Positions 16,167 through 25,140 are shown, counted from the stretch's first letter. The stretch: DNA of 64,000 nucleotides from Formosa algae (GCF_001439665.1 NZ_LMAK01000013.1:1-64000); one strand, 5' to 3'. Numbers and translations are program-made. The notes: generated from the sequence alone by a model not told the origin.

Positions 16167-17651
16167 ATGCCTCAGCTATACAAGCAACAACATATTAAAG
16201 TTTACAATTCACTTACTGGACAAAAAGAAGTTTTTACACCAATAAACGACGGTTATGTTGGTATGTATGTCTGCGGTCCGACCGTTTATAGCAATGTACA
16301 TTTAGGAAATGTAAGAACCTTTATGTCTTTTGATACTATTTTTCGTTACTTAAAACATTTGGGTTATAAAGTACGCTACGTACGTAACATTACAGATGCA
16401 GGACATTTAGAAAACGATGCAGATGAAGGTGAAGATAGAATTGCAAAAAAAGCACGTTTAGAACAAATAGAACCTATGGAAGTGGTACAACGTTATACGG
16501 TAGACTTTCATAATATTTTACATAAATTCAATTTTTTACCACCAAGTATAGAGCCTACTGCGACGGGACATATTATTGAACAAATCGAATTAATAAAAAC
16601 GATTATCGATAATGGGTTTGGTTACGAAATAAACGGTTCTGTGTACTTCGATGTCTTAAAGTTTAACGAAACCAATAATTATGGTAAATTAAGCAAACGA
16701 AACGTTGAAGATTTAATTCACAATACACGTGTTTTAGATGGCCAAACAGATAAGAAAAACCCACAAGATTTTGCACTTTGGAAAAAGGCAGAACCTCAAC
16801 ACATAATGCGTTGGCCTTCGCCTTGGAGCGACGGTTTTCCAGGTTGGCATTTAGAATGTACAGCCATGAGCACAAAATATTTAGGCGAACATTTTGATAT
16901 TCACGGAGGCGGAATGGATTTAAAATTCCCACATCACGAATGTGAAATTGCACAAGCCGAAGCTTGTAATCATCAATCGCCTGTTAACTATTGGATGCAT
17001 GCCAATATGTTAATTATGAATGGTAAAAAAATGGCGAAATCTACAGGAAATTTTATCCTTCCTGAACAAATATTTACTGGAGAAAATGAACATATTACAC
17101 AAGCATTTAGTGCTAGTGTGGCTCGTTTTTTCATGTTGCAAGCACATTATCGTTCTATTCTAGATTTTACTAATAATGGATTATTAGCTAGTGAAAAAGG
17201 ATTTAATAGATTAATGGATGCCATATCAGATTTAGACACCTTAAAAGCAAGCGCATCTTCATCTATAAACATTTCAGAATGGAAACAGAAATGTTATGAT
17301 GCGATGAACGACGACTTTAATTCGCCAATTTTAATTGCTAATTTATTTGAAGCTGTTAAATTCATCAATCAAATTAAAGATGGAAAGGTAACTATTTCTG
17401 AAGCAGATTTAGAGGAATTAAAAGCGACTATGCACACGTTTACATTTGATGTTTTAGGACTTGTATATGGTTCACAAACAGAAACTGGAGAAGACAAATT
17501 AACAGGAGCAGTCGATTTATTAATTAAATTAAGACAAGAAGCCAGAGCAAATAAAGATTTTGCTTTATCTGATAAAATACGTGATGAACTTGCTGCGGTT
17601 GGCATACAGCTAAACGATGGTAAAGAAGGCACAACATTTTCGACCAATTAG
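16167..17651 (+). CDS. cysS: Cysteinyl-tRNA synthetase
   Basis: A 494-residue class I synthetase. The HIGH-like motif lies in [13 protein letters not shown] with zinc-site Cys just before it (YVCGPTVY). The KMSKS motif reads KMAKSTGN, and GWHLECTAM and [18 protein letters not shown] are typical of the family. It charges tRNA-Cys. It starts 12 bp after folE and ends just before a strong terminator. Confidence 0.98.
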   Translation: MPQLYKQQHIKVYNSLTGQKEVFTPINDGYVGMYVCGPTVYSNVHLGNVRTFMSFDTIFRYLKHLGYKVRYVRNITDAGHLENDADEGEDRIAKKARLEQIEPMEVVQRYTVDFHNILHKFNFLPPSIEPTATGHIIEQIELIKTIIDNGFGYEINGSVYFDVLKFNETNNYGKLSKRNVEDLIHNTRVLDGQTDKKNPQDFALWKKAEPQHIMRWPSPWSDGFPGWHLECTAMSTKYLGEHFDIHGGGMDLKFPHHECEIAQAEACNHQSPVNYWMHANMLIMNGKKMAKSTGNFILPEQIFTGENEHITQAFSASVARFFMLQAHYRSILDFTNNGLLASEKGFNRLMDAISDLDTLKASASSSINISEWKQKCYDAMNDDFNSPILIANLFEAVKFINQIKDGKVTISEADLEELKATMHTFTFDVLGLVYGSQTETGEDKLTGAVDLLIKLRQEARANKDFALSDKIRDELAAVGIQLNDGKEGTTFSTN

Positions 17652-17659
17652 AAACATAA

Positions 17660-17692
17660 CACGGACAAGCATTTACACTTGTCCGTTTTTTA
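17660..17692 (+). terminator. Terminator between cysS and yidD
   Basis: ACGGACAAG pairs with CTTGTCCGT around a short loop, followed by TTTTT. It sits 8-10 bp upstream of the yidD ATG, so yidD may depend on read-through or a promoter within this short space. Confidence 0.85.
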
Positions 17693-17699
17693 TATACTC

Positions 17700-17921
17700 A
17701 TGAAACGCTTTTTAATCGCTCCTTTTTTATTCTTAATCAAGATATACCAAACACTAATATCGCCATTAACTCCGGCCTCGTGTAGGTATCATCCAACGTG
17801 TTCTCAATACACCAAAGAAGCATTAATAAAACACGGACTAATTAAAGGCGGATGGTTAGCTATTAAGCGCATTTTTAGTTGTCATCCTTGGGGAGGTTCC
17901 GGATACGATCCTGTCCCATAG
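17700..17921 (+). CDS. yidD: Membrane protein insertion efficiency factor YidD
   Basis: A 73-residue protein with the family signature [23 protein letters not shown] followed by [13 protein letters not shown]. It has an amphipathic, membrane-binding N terminus and is thought to assist YidC-mediated insertion of inner-membrane proteins. I choose the ATG at 17700, because an upstream in-frame TTG lies inside the cysS terminator. Here it is not next to rnpA/yidC but follows cysS and precedes lgt. Confidence 0.93.
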   Translation: MKRFLIAPFLFLIKIYQTLISPLTPASCRYHPTCSQYTKEALIKHGLIKGGWLAIKRIFSCHPWGGSGYDPVP

Positions 17922-18021
17922 TTATTACCAAAAAATATGTTTTTAAAATAGTGCTTAACGTACTATTCTTTTTTAAACCATAATGCAAATGTTTATATTT
18001 ACGCATTGAAAACTTAACACT

Positions 18022-18948
18022 ATGCACTTTTTAAAATTCGATTGGAATCCTACATCAGGAATTGAAATTATTGGAGATTTCCAACTTCATTTTTATAGCC
18101 TTATGTGGGTGACAGCTTTTTTATTGGGCTGGTACGTTATGAAACGTATCTACCAAAAGGAACAAGTGTCTCTAGAATATTTAGATCCACTATTTATATA
18201 TACTGTATTAGCGACTATGATTGGTGCACGTTTAGGCCATGTAATCTTTTATCAGCCTGAATTATTTCAGCAAGATTTTCTAAGTATCTTTCTACCTATT
18301 CGCACAAAACCTGAATTAGAATTTACTGGATTTCAAGGTTTAGCAAGTCACGGCGCTGCAATAGGTATTATTATAGGAATGTATTTATACCGAAAAAAAT
18401 ACAATTACAAATCGTTAATGTGGATATTAGATCGTATTGTAATTCCCGTATCATTAGGTGCTATATTTATTAGAATTGGAAACTTTATCAATTCAGAAAT
18501 TATAGGAAAAATAACAGACTCTAGCTTAGGGGTACGTTTTATTCAGGAAGAATATAGCAAACGCGAAGCCGTAAGACTTACAGGTATTAACAATCCGAAG
18601 GAAGCTTATAATGCTATAGCGAATAATCCGCAATTTCAAAACTTATTAGATGCTGTACCTTACAGACATGCAGCACAACTATACGAATCTGCATGTTATG
18701 TCTTTGTGTTTATCATTTTATGGGCCATTTATAACAAAACCACTAAAAAAGATGATCCAGGATTTTTATTCGGTTTGTTTTTAGTTTTATTATGGACCAT
18801 TAGATTCTTTGTAGAATTTGTAAAAGAAGCACAAGTAGACGATCGTGCAACATGGGCATTAAACACAGGGCAATGGTTAAGTATACCATTTATTCTTGTT
18901 GGATTCTACTTTATGTTTGTATATAAAGGAGCTTCTAAAAAAGCTTAA
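18022..18948 (+). CDS. lgt: Prolipoprotein diacylglyceryl transferase
   Basis: A 308-residue inner-membrane enzyme with about seven hydrophobic segments. It transfers diacylglycerol from phosphatidylglycerol to the lipobox Cys of lipoproteins. The signature RIGNFINSEIIGKITDSSLGVRF and the catalytic-region motif GLASHGAAIG are present, as is the late RHAAQLYES. It is followed after 11 bp by a lipoprotein gene whose product it would modify, and many other lipoproteins lie in this window. Confidence 0.97.
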   Translation: MHFLKFDWNPTSGIEIIGDFQLHFYSLMWVTAFLLGWYVMKRIYQKEQVSLEYLDPLFIYTVLATMIGARLGHVIFYQPELFQQDFLSIFLPIRTKPELEFTGFQGLASHGAAIGIIIGMYLYRKKYNYKSLMWILDRIVIPVSLGAIFIRIGNFINSEIIGKITDSSLGVRFIQEEYSKREAVRLTGINNPKEAYNAIANNPQFQNLLDAVPYRHAAQLYESACYVFVFIILWAIYNKTTKKDDPGFLFGLFLVLLWTIRFFVEFVKEAQVDDRATWALNTGQWLSIPFILVGFYFMFVYKGASKKA

Positions 18949-18959
18949 AACCGTATTTT

Positions 18960-19451
18960 ATGAAAATAACTAAACTTATTTTTTCGATAATTTTATTAGG
19001 CTTAGCCACCCTAACTTTAGCTTGTAAAGAAGAAAAAAAAGAAAGCGTTACACCTACAGAAATTACATTTAAAAAGGAAGGCGAATTAACTCTGTATAAA
19101 GCGAAAACAGATTCTATAATTAAAGTATTAGATATAGAAATTGCCGATACAGGTTACGACAGAGAAACAGGATTAATGTATAGATCGTCTATGGAAGAAA
19201 ACCGTGGTATGTTGTTTGTGTTTCCTAAAGAAGAGCCACGTGCCTTTTACATGAAAAACACCCAAATTGCTTTAGATCTTATTTATATCGGAAAAAATCA
19301 AACCGTAGTAAGTATTTCTAAAAATGCAAAACCTATGGATGAAACCTCTTTACTTTCTTACGAACCTGCTATGTATGTTTTGGAGATAAATGCAGGTTTA
19401 GCAGACCTTTGGCAACTAAAAAAAGGAGACTCCATTACATATACTAAATAA
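18960..19451 (+). CDS. DUF192 lipoprotein
   Basis: A 163-residue protein with a lipobox at Cys22 (LTLAC). The rest is a DUF192 domain: ETGLMYRSSMEENRGMLFVFP, then FYMKNTQIALDLIYIG and the late VLEINAGLADLWQLKKGD. The family is widespread but its biochemical function is not established. It directly follows lgt and is ended by a symmetric terminator, so the two form one short operon. Confidence 0.9.
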   Translation: MKITKLIFSIILLGLATLTLACKEEKKESVTPTEITFKKEGELTLYKAKTDSIIKVLDIEIADTGYDRETGLMYRSSMEENRGMLFVFPKEEPRAFYMKNTQIALDLIYIGKNQTVVSISKNAKPMDETSLLSYEPAMYVLEINAGLADLWQLKKGDSITYTK

Positions 19452-19473
19452 AACATCTTTAAAAATAGTCAAC

Positions 19474-19516
19474 AAAAAAGCAGCATTTAATCATTATTAA
19501 ATGCTGCTTTTTTTCT
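19474..19516 (+). terminator. Bidirectional terminator between the DUF192 and rhodanese genes
   Basis: AGCAGCATTTAAT pairs with ATTAAATGCTGCT around a 4-nt loop, with A-rich sequence before and T-rich sequence after, so it can end transcription from both converging operons. Confidence 0.85.
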
Positions 19517-19535
19517 TTTAGTCTTATTTTAGAAT

Positions 19536-19931
19536 TTACTCTACTATAAGATCATTTCCTTTATGTTTCCATTCCGAGACACCACCTTGTAAATCAAAAA
19601 TCTTTACAAAACCAGCTGCTTTTAGTTTCTCTGCACATTCTGCGCTACGTTTTCCAGAATTGCAATATAATGCAACAGGCTTAGTTTTATCTAAGTGCTT
19701 TATATCTTCATCGAAAGTAGCAGAACTATAATCTACATGTTGCGAATTGGCAATATAACCTTGTTTTAATCGATCTTCATGAGATCTAAGATCTACCAAT
19801 TGCACATCATCTAAGCTAATAAGCGATTGCATTTCTTCTGCAGAAACAACTTCAATCACACCGGTTTCATGAGAATTACATGCCGAGAATAATAGAATTA
19901 CAAAGCAATAAAGTATATATGTTTTTTTCAT
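19536..19931 (-). CDS. Rhodanese-like lipoprotein
   Basis: A 131-residue protein with lipobox LLFSAC and a single rhodanese domain. The active loop CNSGKRS carries the catalytic Cys, and the closing GGVSEWKHKGNDLI is typical. Such domains transfer sulfane sulfur; exported single-domain forms have unknown substrates. It lies 7 bp downstream of a second, cytoplasmic rhodanese gene, probably as an operon. Confidence 0.9.
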   Translation of the reverse strand: MKKTYILYCFVILLFSACNSHETGVIEVVSAEEMQSLISLDDVQLVDLRSHEDRLKQGYIANSQHVDYSSATFDEDIKHLDKTKPVALYCNSGKRSAECAEKLKAAGFVKIFDLQGGVSEWKHKGNDLIVE

Positions 19932-19938
19932 CTAATGT

Positions 19939-20253
19939 TTACCTCTCTGCGACTTCTCCAGCCCAATCATTAAATCCGCCTAATAAGTTATAGGCATTCT
20001 CAATGCCTAATTGGTCCATAATTTCGCAAGCTTTTCCGCTCCTTGCTCCAGAACGACAATACACATAATAATTTTTAGATTTGTCTAATTCGTCAACCTG
20101 ATTTACAAATTCCTGACCTAAATAAAAATCTATATGCTTAGAATTTGGTATAAATCCTTGATCTACTTCATCATCTGTACGTACGTCTAAAATCACAGCA
20201 TTACTATCGCTAGCCAACTGTTCTACCCATTCTTCTTGTGTTAAATCTGCCAT
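19939..20253 (-). CDS. Cytoplasmic rhodanese-like protein
   Basis: A 104-residue single-domain rhodanese without a signal peptide. The catalytic loop is CRSGARSGKA, preceded by ILDVRTDDEVDQGFIPNSKHID and ending GGFNDWAGEV. It probably carries persulfide sulfur in the cytoplasm. The adjacent gene encodes an exported relative, so the pair may act on the two sides of the inner membrane (inference). Confidence 0.92.
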   Translation of the reverse strand: MADLTQEEWVEQLASDSNAVILDVRTDDEVDQGFIPNSKHIDFYLGQEFVNQVDELDKSKNYYVYCRSGARSGKACEIMDQLGIENAYNLLGGFNDWAGEVAER

Positions 20254-20450
20254 AACTGTTTAAATATTTTGATTACAAATTTATAATATCTTTAATATAT
20301 AAACGAAAAAAAAACCGAAGTCTTACAATTTCGGCTTTATTTTATGATTGAACTATTACAATACAGTTCAACTAAAAAAAGAACACTACAATAGTACACT
20401 GTGTGTTAACGGTCTTTATCAAGAAAATGTAGTAAATTATTATTTAAAAT

Positions 20451-20993
20451 CTATTCTAAAAAAGTGTGTAATTCTTTTTCTAAAGCTTCGTAAGTAAAAG
20501 GTGTCTCGTAAAATTTACGGATGTTATTCTTATAAATAATTGTTACAGGAATAGAACCTGACCAAGAAGACTCTATTTTAGGAATCCAAGTATTAGAATC
20601 GGGATCGTTTAAAACAACTACAGAAGATTGTATGTTCTGATTTGCTATAAAAGGCTTTAGTTTAGTCTCGAAAGCATTCGGAAAATCTAAACTTACCAAA
20701 AGCACATCTACACCTTTTTTGGCATATACTGTTCTCAATTTCTCAAAATGAGGTAACTCTTTTACGCAAGGTGCACACCATGTTGCCCAGAAATTAACAA
20801 CGTGTACCTTATCATCTTTAATATTTAGTAGTGGTTCTAGTGAATCAAAATTATCATACACCTTAAGTGCAGCATAGTCTTCAGTAGTTTTTGCTGTGAT
20901 TTCAGGTGTGTTTACTTTTAATTCCGTCTCCTTTTTAACATCATTTTTACAAGCAAAACAACCTAACAGAGCCCATACAACTATCTTTTTCAT
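20451..20993 (-). CDS. TlpA-like thioredoxin, lipoprotein
   Basis: A 180-residue protein with a short lipoprotein signal (GCFAC) and a thioredoxin fold. The active site is WCAPC in VNFWATWCAPCVKELPHFEKL, and a cis-proline lies in GSIPVTIIY. It should act as a periplasmic thiol-disulfide reductase. It is transcribed alone in the same direction as the rhodaneses, about 200 bp upstream of them, and is divergent from marR. Confidence 0.92.
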   Translation of the reverse strand: MKKIVVWALLGCFACKNDVKKETELKVNTPEITAKTTEDYAALKVYDNFDSLEPLLNIKDDKVHVVNFWATWCAPCVKELPHFEKLRTVYAKKGVDVLLVSLDFPNAFETKLKPFIANQNIQSSVVVLNDPDSNTWIPKIESSWSGSIPVTIIYKNNIRKFYETPFTYEALEKELHTFLE

Positions 20994-21081
20994 GTGTTAA
21001 AAATAGTCATCACCGTTACCCTTCTTATTCTTTTTAACAAAATATTTGCTAAAATACATTATGAATACTGAAATTATAAAC

Positions 21082-21098
21082 TACATTTGTATATACAA
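21082..21098 (+). promoter_or_regulatory. marR promoter with overlapping operator palindrome
   Basis: TACATTTG (21082-21089) matches the -7 consensus. It shares its last three bases with the perfect 12-bp palindrome TTGTATATACAA (21087-21098). The identical palindrome recurs before the next gene, which points to a MarR-binding operator. Confidence 0.7.
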
Positions 21099-21107
21099 TT
21101 ATTGTAC

Positions 21108-21563
21108 ATGAAAGAGTTAGAAGACATTATAAAATCTAGTAGCCCAATTCCGCTGAGAAAGAAAACTGTTTTAAATATTGCCTATTCAAATATTTGGATG
21201 AAGGATGTTACAGGATCTATATTAAAAAATTTTGATATCTCTTCGGAACAATTTAATGTACTACGTATATTAAGAGGTAAAAAAGGGATTCCTGCGAATT
21301 TACAGGACATTCAAAATCGAATGATAAATAAAATGAGTAATACCACTAGACTAGTGGATAAACTTATTTTAAAAGGATTAGTAGAACGCTTTACTTGTGA
21401 AAAGAACAGAAGGAAAGTTGAAATTTTTATCACCCAAGACGGTCTTAAACTCTTAAAACAACTAGACCCTATTATAGAACAGGCAGAAGCTGATCTGACC
21501 TCTAATTTAACAGAAACTGAATTAGTACAACTCAATGAATTATTAACAAAACTAAGAAAGTAA
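21108..21563 (+). CDS. MarR family transcriptional regulator
   Basis: A 151-residue winged-helix regulator. The recognition region LQDIQNRMINKMSNTTRLVDKLILKGLVER and the wing CEKNRRKVEIFITQDG are clear. The ATG at 21108 follows the operator/promoter; an earlier in-frame start would lie within the palindrome. It precedes a nitroreductase and a YceI gene in the same direction. With the shared palindrome it probably represses both itself and these genes and is relieved by an electrophile, quinone or redox signal (inference from MarR-nitroreductase pairs). Confidence 0.93.
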   Translation: MKELEDIIKSSSPIPLRKKTVLNIAYSNIWMKDVTGSILKNFDISSEQFNVLRILRGKKGIPANLQDIQNRMINKMSNTTRLVDKLILKGLVERFTCEKNRRKVEIFITQDGLKLLKQLDPIIEQAEADLTSNLTETELVQLNELLTKLRK

Positions 21564-21583
21564 TTTTTTTAAAACACTAACAC

Positions 21584-21595
21584 TTGTATATACAA
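21584..21595 (+). promoter_or_regulatory. Second copy of the MarR operator palindrome
   Basis: TTGTATATACAA, identical to the copy before marR, lies between marR and the nitroreductase gene, 26 bp before its start. A clear TAnnTTTG element is not visible here. Confidence 0.65.
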
Positions 21596-21620
21596 ATAAT
21601 GTAAACACAACAATAAAGTT

Positions 21621-22253
21621 ATGAATACCTATATTAAACAATTAAACTGGCGTTATGCCACTAAGAAATTTGATGCGACCAAGAAAATTTCTACGCAAGA
21701 TCTAAACACGTTAAAAGAAGCTATTAAGTTATCGGCTTCTTCTTATGGGTTACAGCCCTACAAAGTACTTATAATTGAAGATGAAAAAACCCGTGAATCG
21801 CTAAAAGTAGCATCTTGGAATCAGCCACAAATTACAGAAGCTTCACATATGTTTGTTTTAGCAAACATTATCGATGCCGACGATACTCTTGTAGATGATT
21901 ATATCATGAATGTGAGTGAAACTCGTGGTGTAACAAAAGAAAATCTTGAGAGCTATTCTAACATGATGAAATCGAATGTTATTGCATTACCCAATGAGGC
22001 CAAAAACATATGGACTGCTAAGCAAGTTTACATCGCTTTAGGTAATCTATTATCTGCAGCTGCTATTTTAGAAATAGATGCCTGCCCAATGGAAGGTTTT
22101 GACAGCCCTGCTTATAATTCTATTTTAGGTTTAGACCAACAAAACTTAAATGCAGCCGTAGTTGTTACCCTGGGCTATAGAGCCGAAGACGACGACACAC
22201 AACACTATAAAAAAGTAAGAAAACCTGAAAACACATTATTTTCAGTAATATAA
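21621..22253 (+). CDS. NAD(P)H-dependent nitroreductase family oxidoreductase
   Basis: A 210-residue FMN-dependent flavoprotein of the NfsB type, starting WRYATKKFD and continuing LSASSYGLQPYKVLIIED, with the C-terminal GYRAEDD and KVRKP. It reduces quinones or nitro compounds with NAD(P)H in the cytoplasm. It follows the marR gene and its operator and precedes yceI by 31 bp, suggesting a stress-induced detoxification operon. Confidence 0.94.
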   Translation: MNTYIKQLNWRYATKKFDATKKISTQDLNTLKEAIKLSASSYGLQPYKVLIIEDEKTRESLKVASWNQPQITEASHMFVLANIIDADDTLVDDYIMNVSETRGVTKENLESYSNMMKSNVIALPNEAKNIWTAKQVYIALGNLLSAAAILEIDACPMEGFDSPAYNSILGLDQQNLNAAVVVTLGYRAEDDDTQHYKKVRKPENTLFSVI

Positions 22254-22284
22254 ATCAACATTAATATCAAACTAAATTCAAAAC

Positions 22285-22851
22285 ATGAAAAACAATTTTA
22301 AAATGGCAATCGTATTAGTGGTAACTATCGCTTTTGCATCTTTCACTACCTTAAAGGACAAACAAGTAAACGTAAAGGAAAGTCAGGTAAACTGGACTGG
22401 TCACAAAGTTACTGGGCAACACGACGGTACAATTACTCTTAAAGAAGGATCTCTAGAATTTGATGGAGCAACTTTAACTGGAGGTGCATTCACTATGGAT
22501 ATGACATCTATAAATACGACTGATCTTGAAGGGGAATATAAAACAAAACTAGACGGTCACTTAAAAGCAGACGACTTTTTTGGAACAGATAAATTCCCTA
22601 CAGCAACTTTAAAATTCACTAAAGTAAAGGCTTTAGGTTCAGATTATGCTGTGACTGGAGATTTAACTATTAAAGGAATTACTAAGCCGGTAACGTTTAA
22701 AATGAATGTTGCTAAAAATACTGCAACAGCTGCTTTAAAAATAGACAGAACGAAATACGACATTAAATACGGATCGGCAAGCTTCTTTGATAACTTACAA
22801 GACAAAGCCATTTACAACGAGTTTGACTTAAATGTGTCATTAAAATTTTAA
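22285..22851 (+). CDS. YceI family periplasmic protein
   Basis: A 188-residue protein with a signal peptide of about 20 residues and a YceI lipocalin-like barrel (VNWTGHKVTGQHDGTI, then HLKADDFFGTDKFPTATLKF and GDLTIKGITKPVTFKM). The family binds polyprenyl chains such as isoprenoid quinones. Pairing with a MarR regulator and a quinone-reducing type of enzyme fits a quinone-related response (inference). Confidence 0.94.
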   Translation: MKNNFKMAIVLVVTIAFASFTTLKDKQVNVKESQVNWTGHKVTGQHDGTITLKEGSLEFDGATLTGGAFTMDMTSINTTDLEGEYKTKLDGHLKADDFFGTDKFPTATLKFTKVKALGSDYAVTGDLTIKGITKPVTFKMNVAKNTATAALKIDRTKYDIKYGSASFFDNLQDKAIYNEFDLNVSLKF

Positions 22852-22870
22852 TATGACTAATTCAAATGTG

Positions 22871-22940
22871 AGTTCCAATGTGTAATTGGATAAATTCCTG
22901 TGGTATGATGCATACTTTGCTCAGCTATAGGAATTCTCTT
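22871..22940 (+). other. Structured intergenic segment after yceI
   Basis: CCAAT/ATTGG form a small hairpin. Then AATTCCT (22893-22899) pairs with AGGAATT (22929-22935) around an inner hairpin GTATG-ATG-CATAC (22903-22915). CTCTTTT follows, so it may be the operon terminator, but it is more branched than usual. Confidence 0.4.
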
Positions 22941-22962
22941 TTATAATTTTATCAAAAAAAAT

Positions 22963-22992
22963 TTGATAACTAAATTTTCATTCCTATATTTG
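22963..22992 (+). promoter_or_regulatory. Promoter of the tryptophan operon
   Basis: TTG (22963-22965), 19 nt, TATATTTG (22985-22992): a complete Bacteroidota promoter. Transcription would begin near 22998, about 13 nt before the leader peptide. Confidence 0.85.
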
Positions 22993-23010
22993 AAACAAAT
23001 AATTAAAGAA

Positions 23011-23073
23011 TTGAATACAAATTTAAATATTACTTGGTGGTGGAGCTCTCGAAAATCAATCTTCGTGAACTAA
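23011..23073 (+). CDS. trpL: trp operon leader peptide
   Basis: A 20-codon reading frame starting at TTG and ending TAA. Codons 9-11 (23035-23043) are three consecutive Trp codons, followed by Ser-Ser-Arg-Lys. It lies between the trp promoter and a terminator hairpin and before trpE, the classical layout of Trp attenuation. No ATG is in frame, so the TTG start is inferred. Ribosome stalling at the Trp codons would sense tryptophanyl-tRNA shortage. Confidence 0.8.
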   Translation: MNTNLNITWWWSSRKSIFVN

Positions 23074-23134
23074 ACCTATTGTATATTTTAAACTCAAAAT
23101 AACAAGGCTTGTCATTCACGACAAGCCTTTTTTA
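23063..23134 (+). promoter_or_regulatory. trp attenuator with antiterminator pairing
   Basis: AAGGCTTGTC and GACAAGCCTT (23104-23127) form a terminator hairpin with a following T run. Its loop region TTCACGA (23115-23121) is complementary to TCGTGAA (23063-23069), which overlaps the last leader codons. A ribosome stalled at the Trp codons leaves this segment free to pair and break the terminator. A ribosome at the stop codon covers it, and the terminator forms. Confidence 0.75.
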
Positions 23135-23144
23135 TTACAAAAAA

Positions 23145-24548
23145 ATGAAACAATTTAAACTCACCACACATTACAAAAAAATACTTGCCGATACTATTAC
23201 TCCGGTTAGTGTGTATTTAAAAATTAGAGACCGTTTTCCTAATAGCCTGTTATTAGAAAGTAGCGATTACCACGCTAACAACAACAGTTTCTCTTACATT
23301 TGTTGTAATCCTATCGCCTCTATAAAAGTCCAAAACGAAACAATTACCCAAGAGTTTCCTAATGGAGACATACTCACTAAAAGAATAGAGGACCGCAGTA
23401 TAGTTACCGAAGAAATTCACAACTTTACCAAGCGTTTTAAAGCGGATGAGAATGAAGCGTTTAAATTTATAAACAATGGTATTTTTGGTTATATAGGTTA
23501 TGATGGTGTACGTTATTTTGAAGATATAGAAATCACGAAAAAAGAAGACGTTTTAGGTATTCCAGACATTTATTATGCAGTATATCAAAACATCATAGCT
23601 ATTAATCATTTTAATAATGAAGCCTATATTTTCGCACACTGTTACGATGCCGAGAATAATATAGATGATATAAATCAGCTTATAAAGTCAAATCAATTTG
23701 CAACCTACCAATTCTCACCGGAAGAGGAAATAACTTCAAACTTAACAGACGAGGAATATAAAAAGAATGTGGTTTTAGCCAAGCAACATTGTGCACGTGG
23801 CGATGTGTTTCAATTGGTACTTTCTAAAAAGTTCTCTCAAGAATTTAAGGGCGACGAATTTAATGTTTATCGTGCCTTAAGAAGTATTAACCCATCCCCT
23901 TACCTATTCTATTTTGATTACGGCACCTTTAAAATCTTTGGAAGTTCTCCTGAAGCCCAATTAGTTGTTCAGGACGGAAATGCAGAAATTCATCCTATAG
24001 CAGGTACGTTTAAACGTACTGGTAATGATGAGAAAGATGCGGAACTTGCTAAAAAACTAGCCAAAGACGATAAGGAAAATGCAGAACATGTTATGCTTGT
24101 AGATTTAGCCCGAAACGATTTAAGTCGACACGGAAGCCAAGTCACTGTAGAAACCTATCGCGAAGTACAATTCTTCTCGCACGTCATTCACTTAGTAAGT
24201 AAAGTAGTTGGTAAAAAACACGCAGATACCATTACCATGCAAGTCGTTGCAGATACCTTCCCTGCCGGAACCTTGAGTGGTGCGCCTAAACACAAAGCCA
24301 TGCAACTTATTGAAAAGTATGAAAAAACAAGTCGTGAGTTTTATGGAGGAGCAATCGGATTTATGGATTTTAACGGAAACTTTAATCATGCCATTATGAT
24401 TAGAACTTTCTTGAGTAAAGACCATAAACTGCATTGGCAAGCAGGTGCAGGTATCGTTTCAAAATCGAAACCAGAAGATGAGTTACAAGAAGTGTACAAC
24501 AAACTTGGTGCCTTAACCAAAGCCATAGATTTAGCAAAAAACATTTAA
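23145..24548 (+). CDS. trpE: Anthranilate synthase component I
   Basis: A 467-residue chorismate-binding enzyme that makes anthranilate from chorismate with ammonia from TrpG. The N-terminal LLESSDY segment corresponds to the tryptophan feedback-binding site. The catalytic domain shows PSPYLFYFDYG, HPIAGTFKRTG and PAGTLSGAPKHKAMQLI. I choose the ATG at 23145, because an upstream in-frame start falls inside the attenuator terminator. It is the first structural gene of the operon. Confidence 0.97.
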   Translation: MKQFKLTTHYKKILADTITPVSVYLKIRDRFPNSLLLESSDYHANNNSFSYICCNPIASIKVQNETITQEFPNGDILTKRIEDRSIVTEEIHNFTKRFKADENEAFKFINNGIFGYIGYDGVRYFEDIEITKKEDVLGIPDIYYAVYQNIIAINHFNNEAYIFAHCYDAENNIDDINQLIKSNQFATYQFSPEEEITSNLTDEEYKKNVVLAKQHCARGDVFQLVLSKKFSQEFKGDEFNVYRALRSINPSPYLFYFDYGTFKIFGSSPEAQLVVQDGNAEIHPIAGTFKRTGNDEKDAELAKKLAKDDKENAEHVMLVDLARNDLSRHGSQVTVETYREVQFFSHVIHLVSKVVGKKHADTITMQVVADTFPAGTLSGAPKHKAMQLIEKYEKTSREFYGGAIGFMDFNGNFNHAIMIRTFLSKDHKLHWQAGAGIVSKSKPEDELQEVYNKLGALTKAIDLAKNI

Positions 24549-24571
24549 TAGTGCAAATACAAGAAATCACT

Positions 24572-25138
24572 ATGAAACAGATATTAGTTATAGATAATTA
24601 CGATAGTTTTACATACAATTTAGTGCACTATTTAGAAGATTTAGGATGCGAAGTCACTGTAAAACGAAATGATAAACTAACCTTAGAAGAGGTTGACGCT
24701 TTCGATAAAATTGTATTATCTCCTGGACCTGGAATTCCTGATGAAGCGGGATTATTAAAAGACATTATAAGAACTTACGCACCTACAAAAAGTATTTTGG
24801 GCGTCTGTTTAGGACAACAAGCAATGGCTGAAGTCTTTGGAGGAACCATCGAAAATTTAGACAATGTATATCACGGTGTAGCCACTGAGGTAACTTTAAG
24901 TGTAGACGACGAAAAATTATTTGACGGATTCGATAAAACATTCCCTGTTGGTCGCTATCATTCTTGGGTCGTTTCAAACGCATTACCAGACGTATTAGAA
25001 GCCACGTCTTTCGATGAGAACGGACAGATTATGTCGTTACGTCATCGTATATTCGATGTCCGTGGCGTACAATATCACCCGGAATCGGTGTTAACACCTA
25101 ACGGAAAACAAATGCTTAAAAACTGGATAAATAGTTAA
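24572..25138 (+). CDS. trpG: Anthranilate synthase component II (glutamine amidotransferase)
   Basis: A 188-residue class I amidotransferase providing ammonia to TrpE. The catalytic Cys lies in GVCLGQQAM and the His-Glu pair in YHPESV. The ATG at 24572 gives the usual N terminus KQILVIDNYDSFTYN; a GTG further upstream would add an unusual extension. It ends 2 bp before trpD. Confidence 0.97.
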   Translation: MKQILVIDNYDSFTYNLVHYLEDLGCEVTVKRNDKLTLEEVDAFDKIVLSPGPGIPDEAGLLKDIIRTYAPTKSILGVCLGQQAMAEVFGGTIENLDNVYHGVATEVTLSVDDEKLFDGFDKTFPVGRYHSWVVSNALPDVLEATSFDENGQIMSLRHRIFDVRGVQYHPESVLTPNGKQMLKNWINS

Positions 25139-25140
25139 TC

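Noticed and set aside
20305-20342. Terminator between the rhodanese and TlpA genes
   Set aside because: Only a 5-bp CCGAA/TTCGG stem with a long loop is visible, too weak to list.
23109-23144. N-terminal extension of trpE from an upstream start
   Set aside because: It would be translated through the attenuator terminator and adds residues not found in TrpE proteins.
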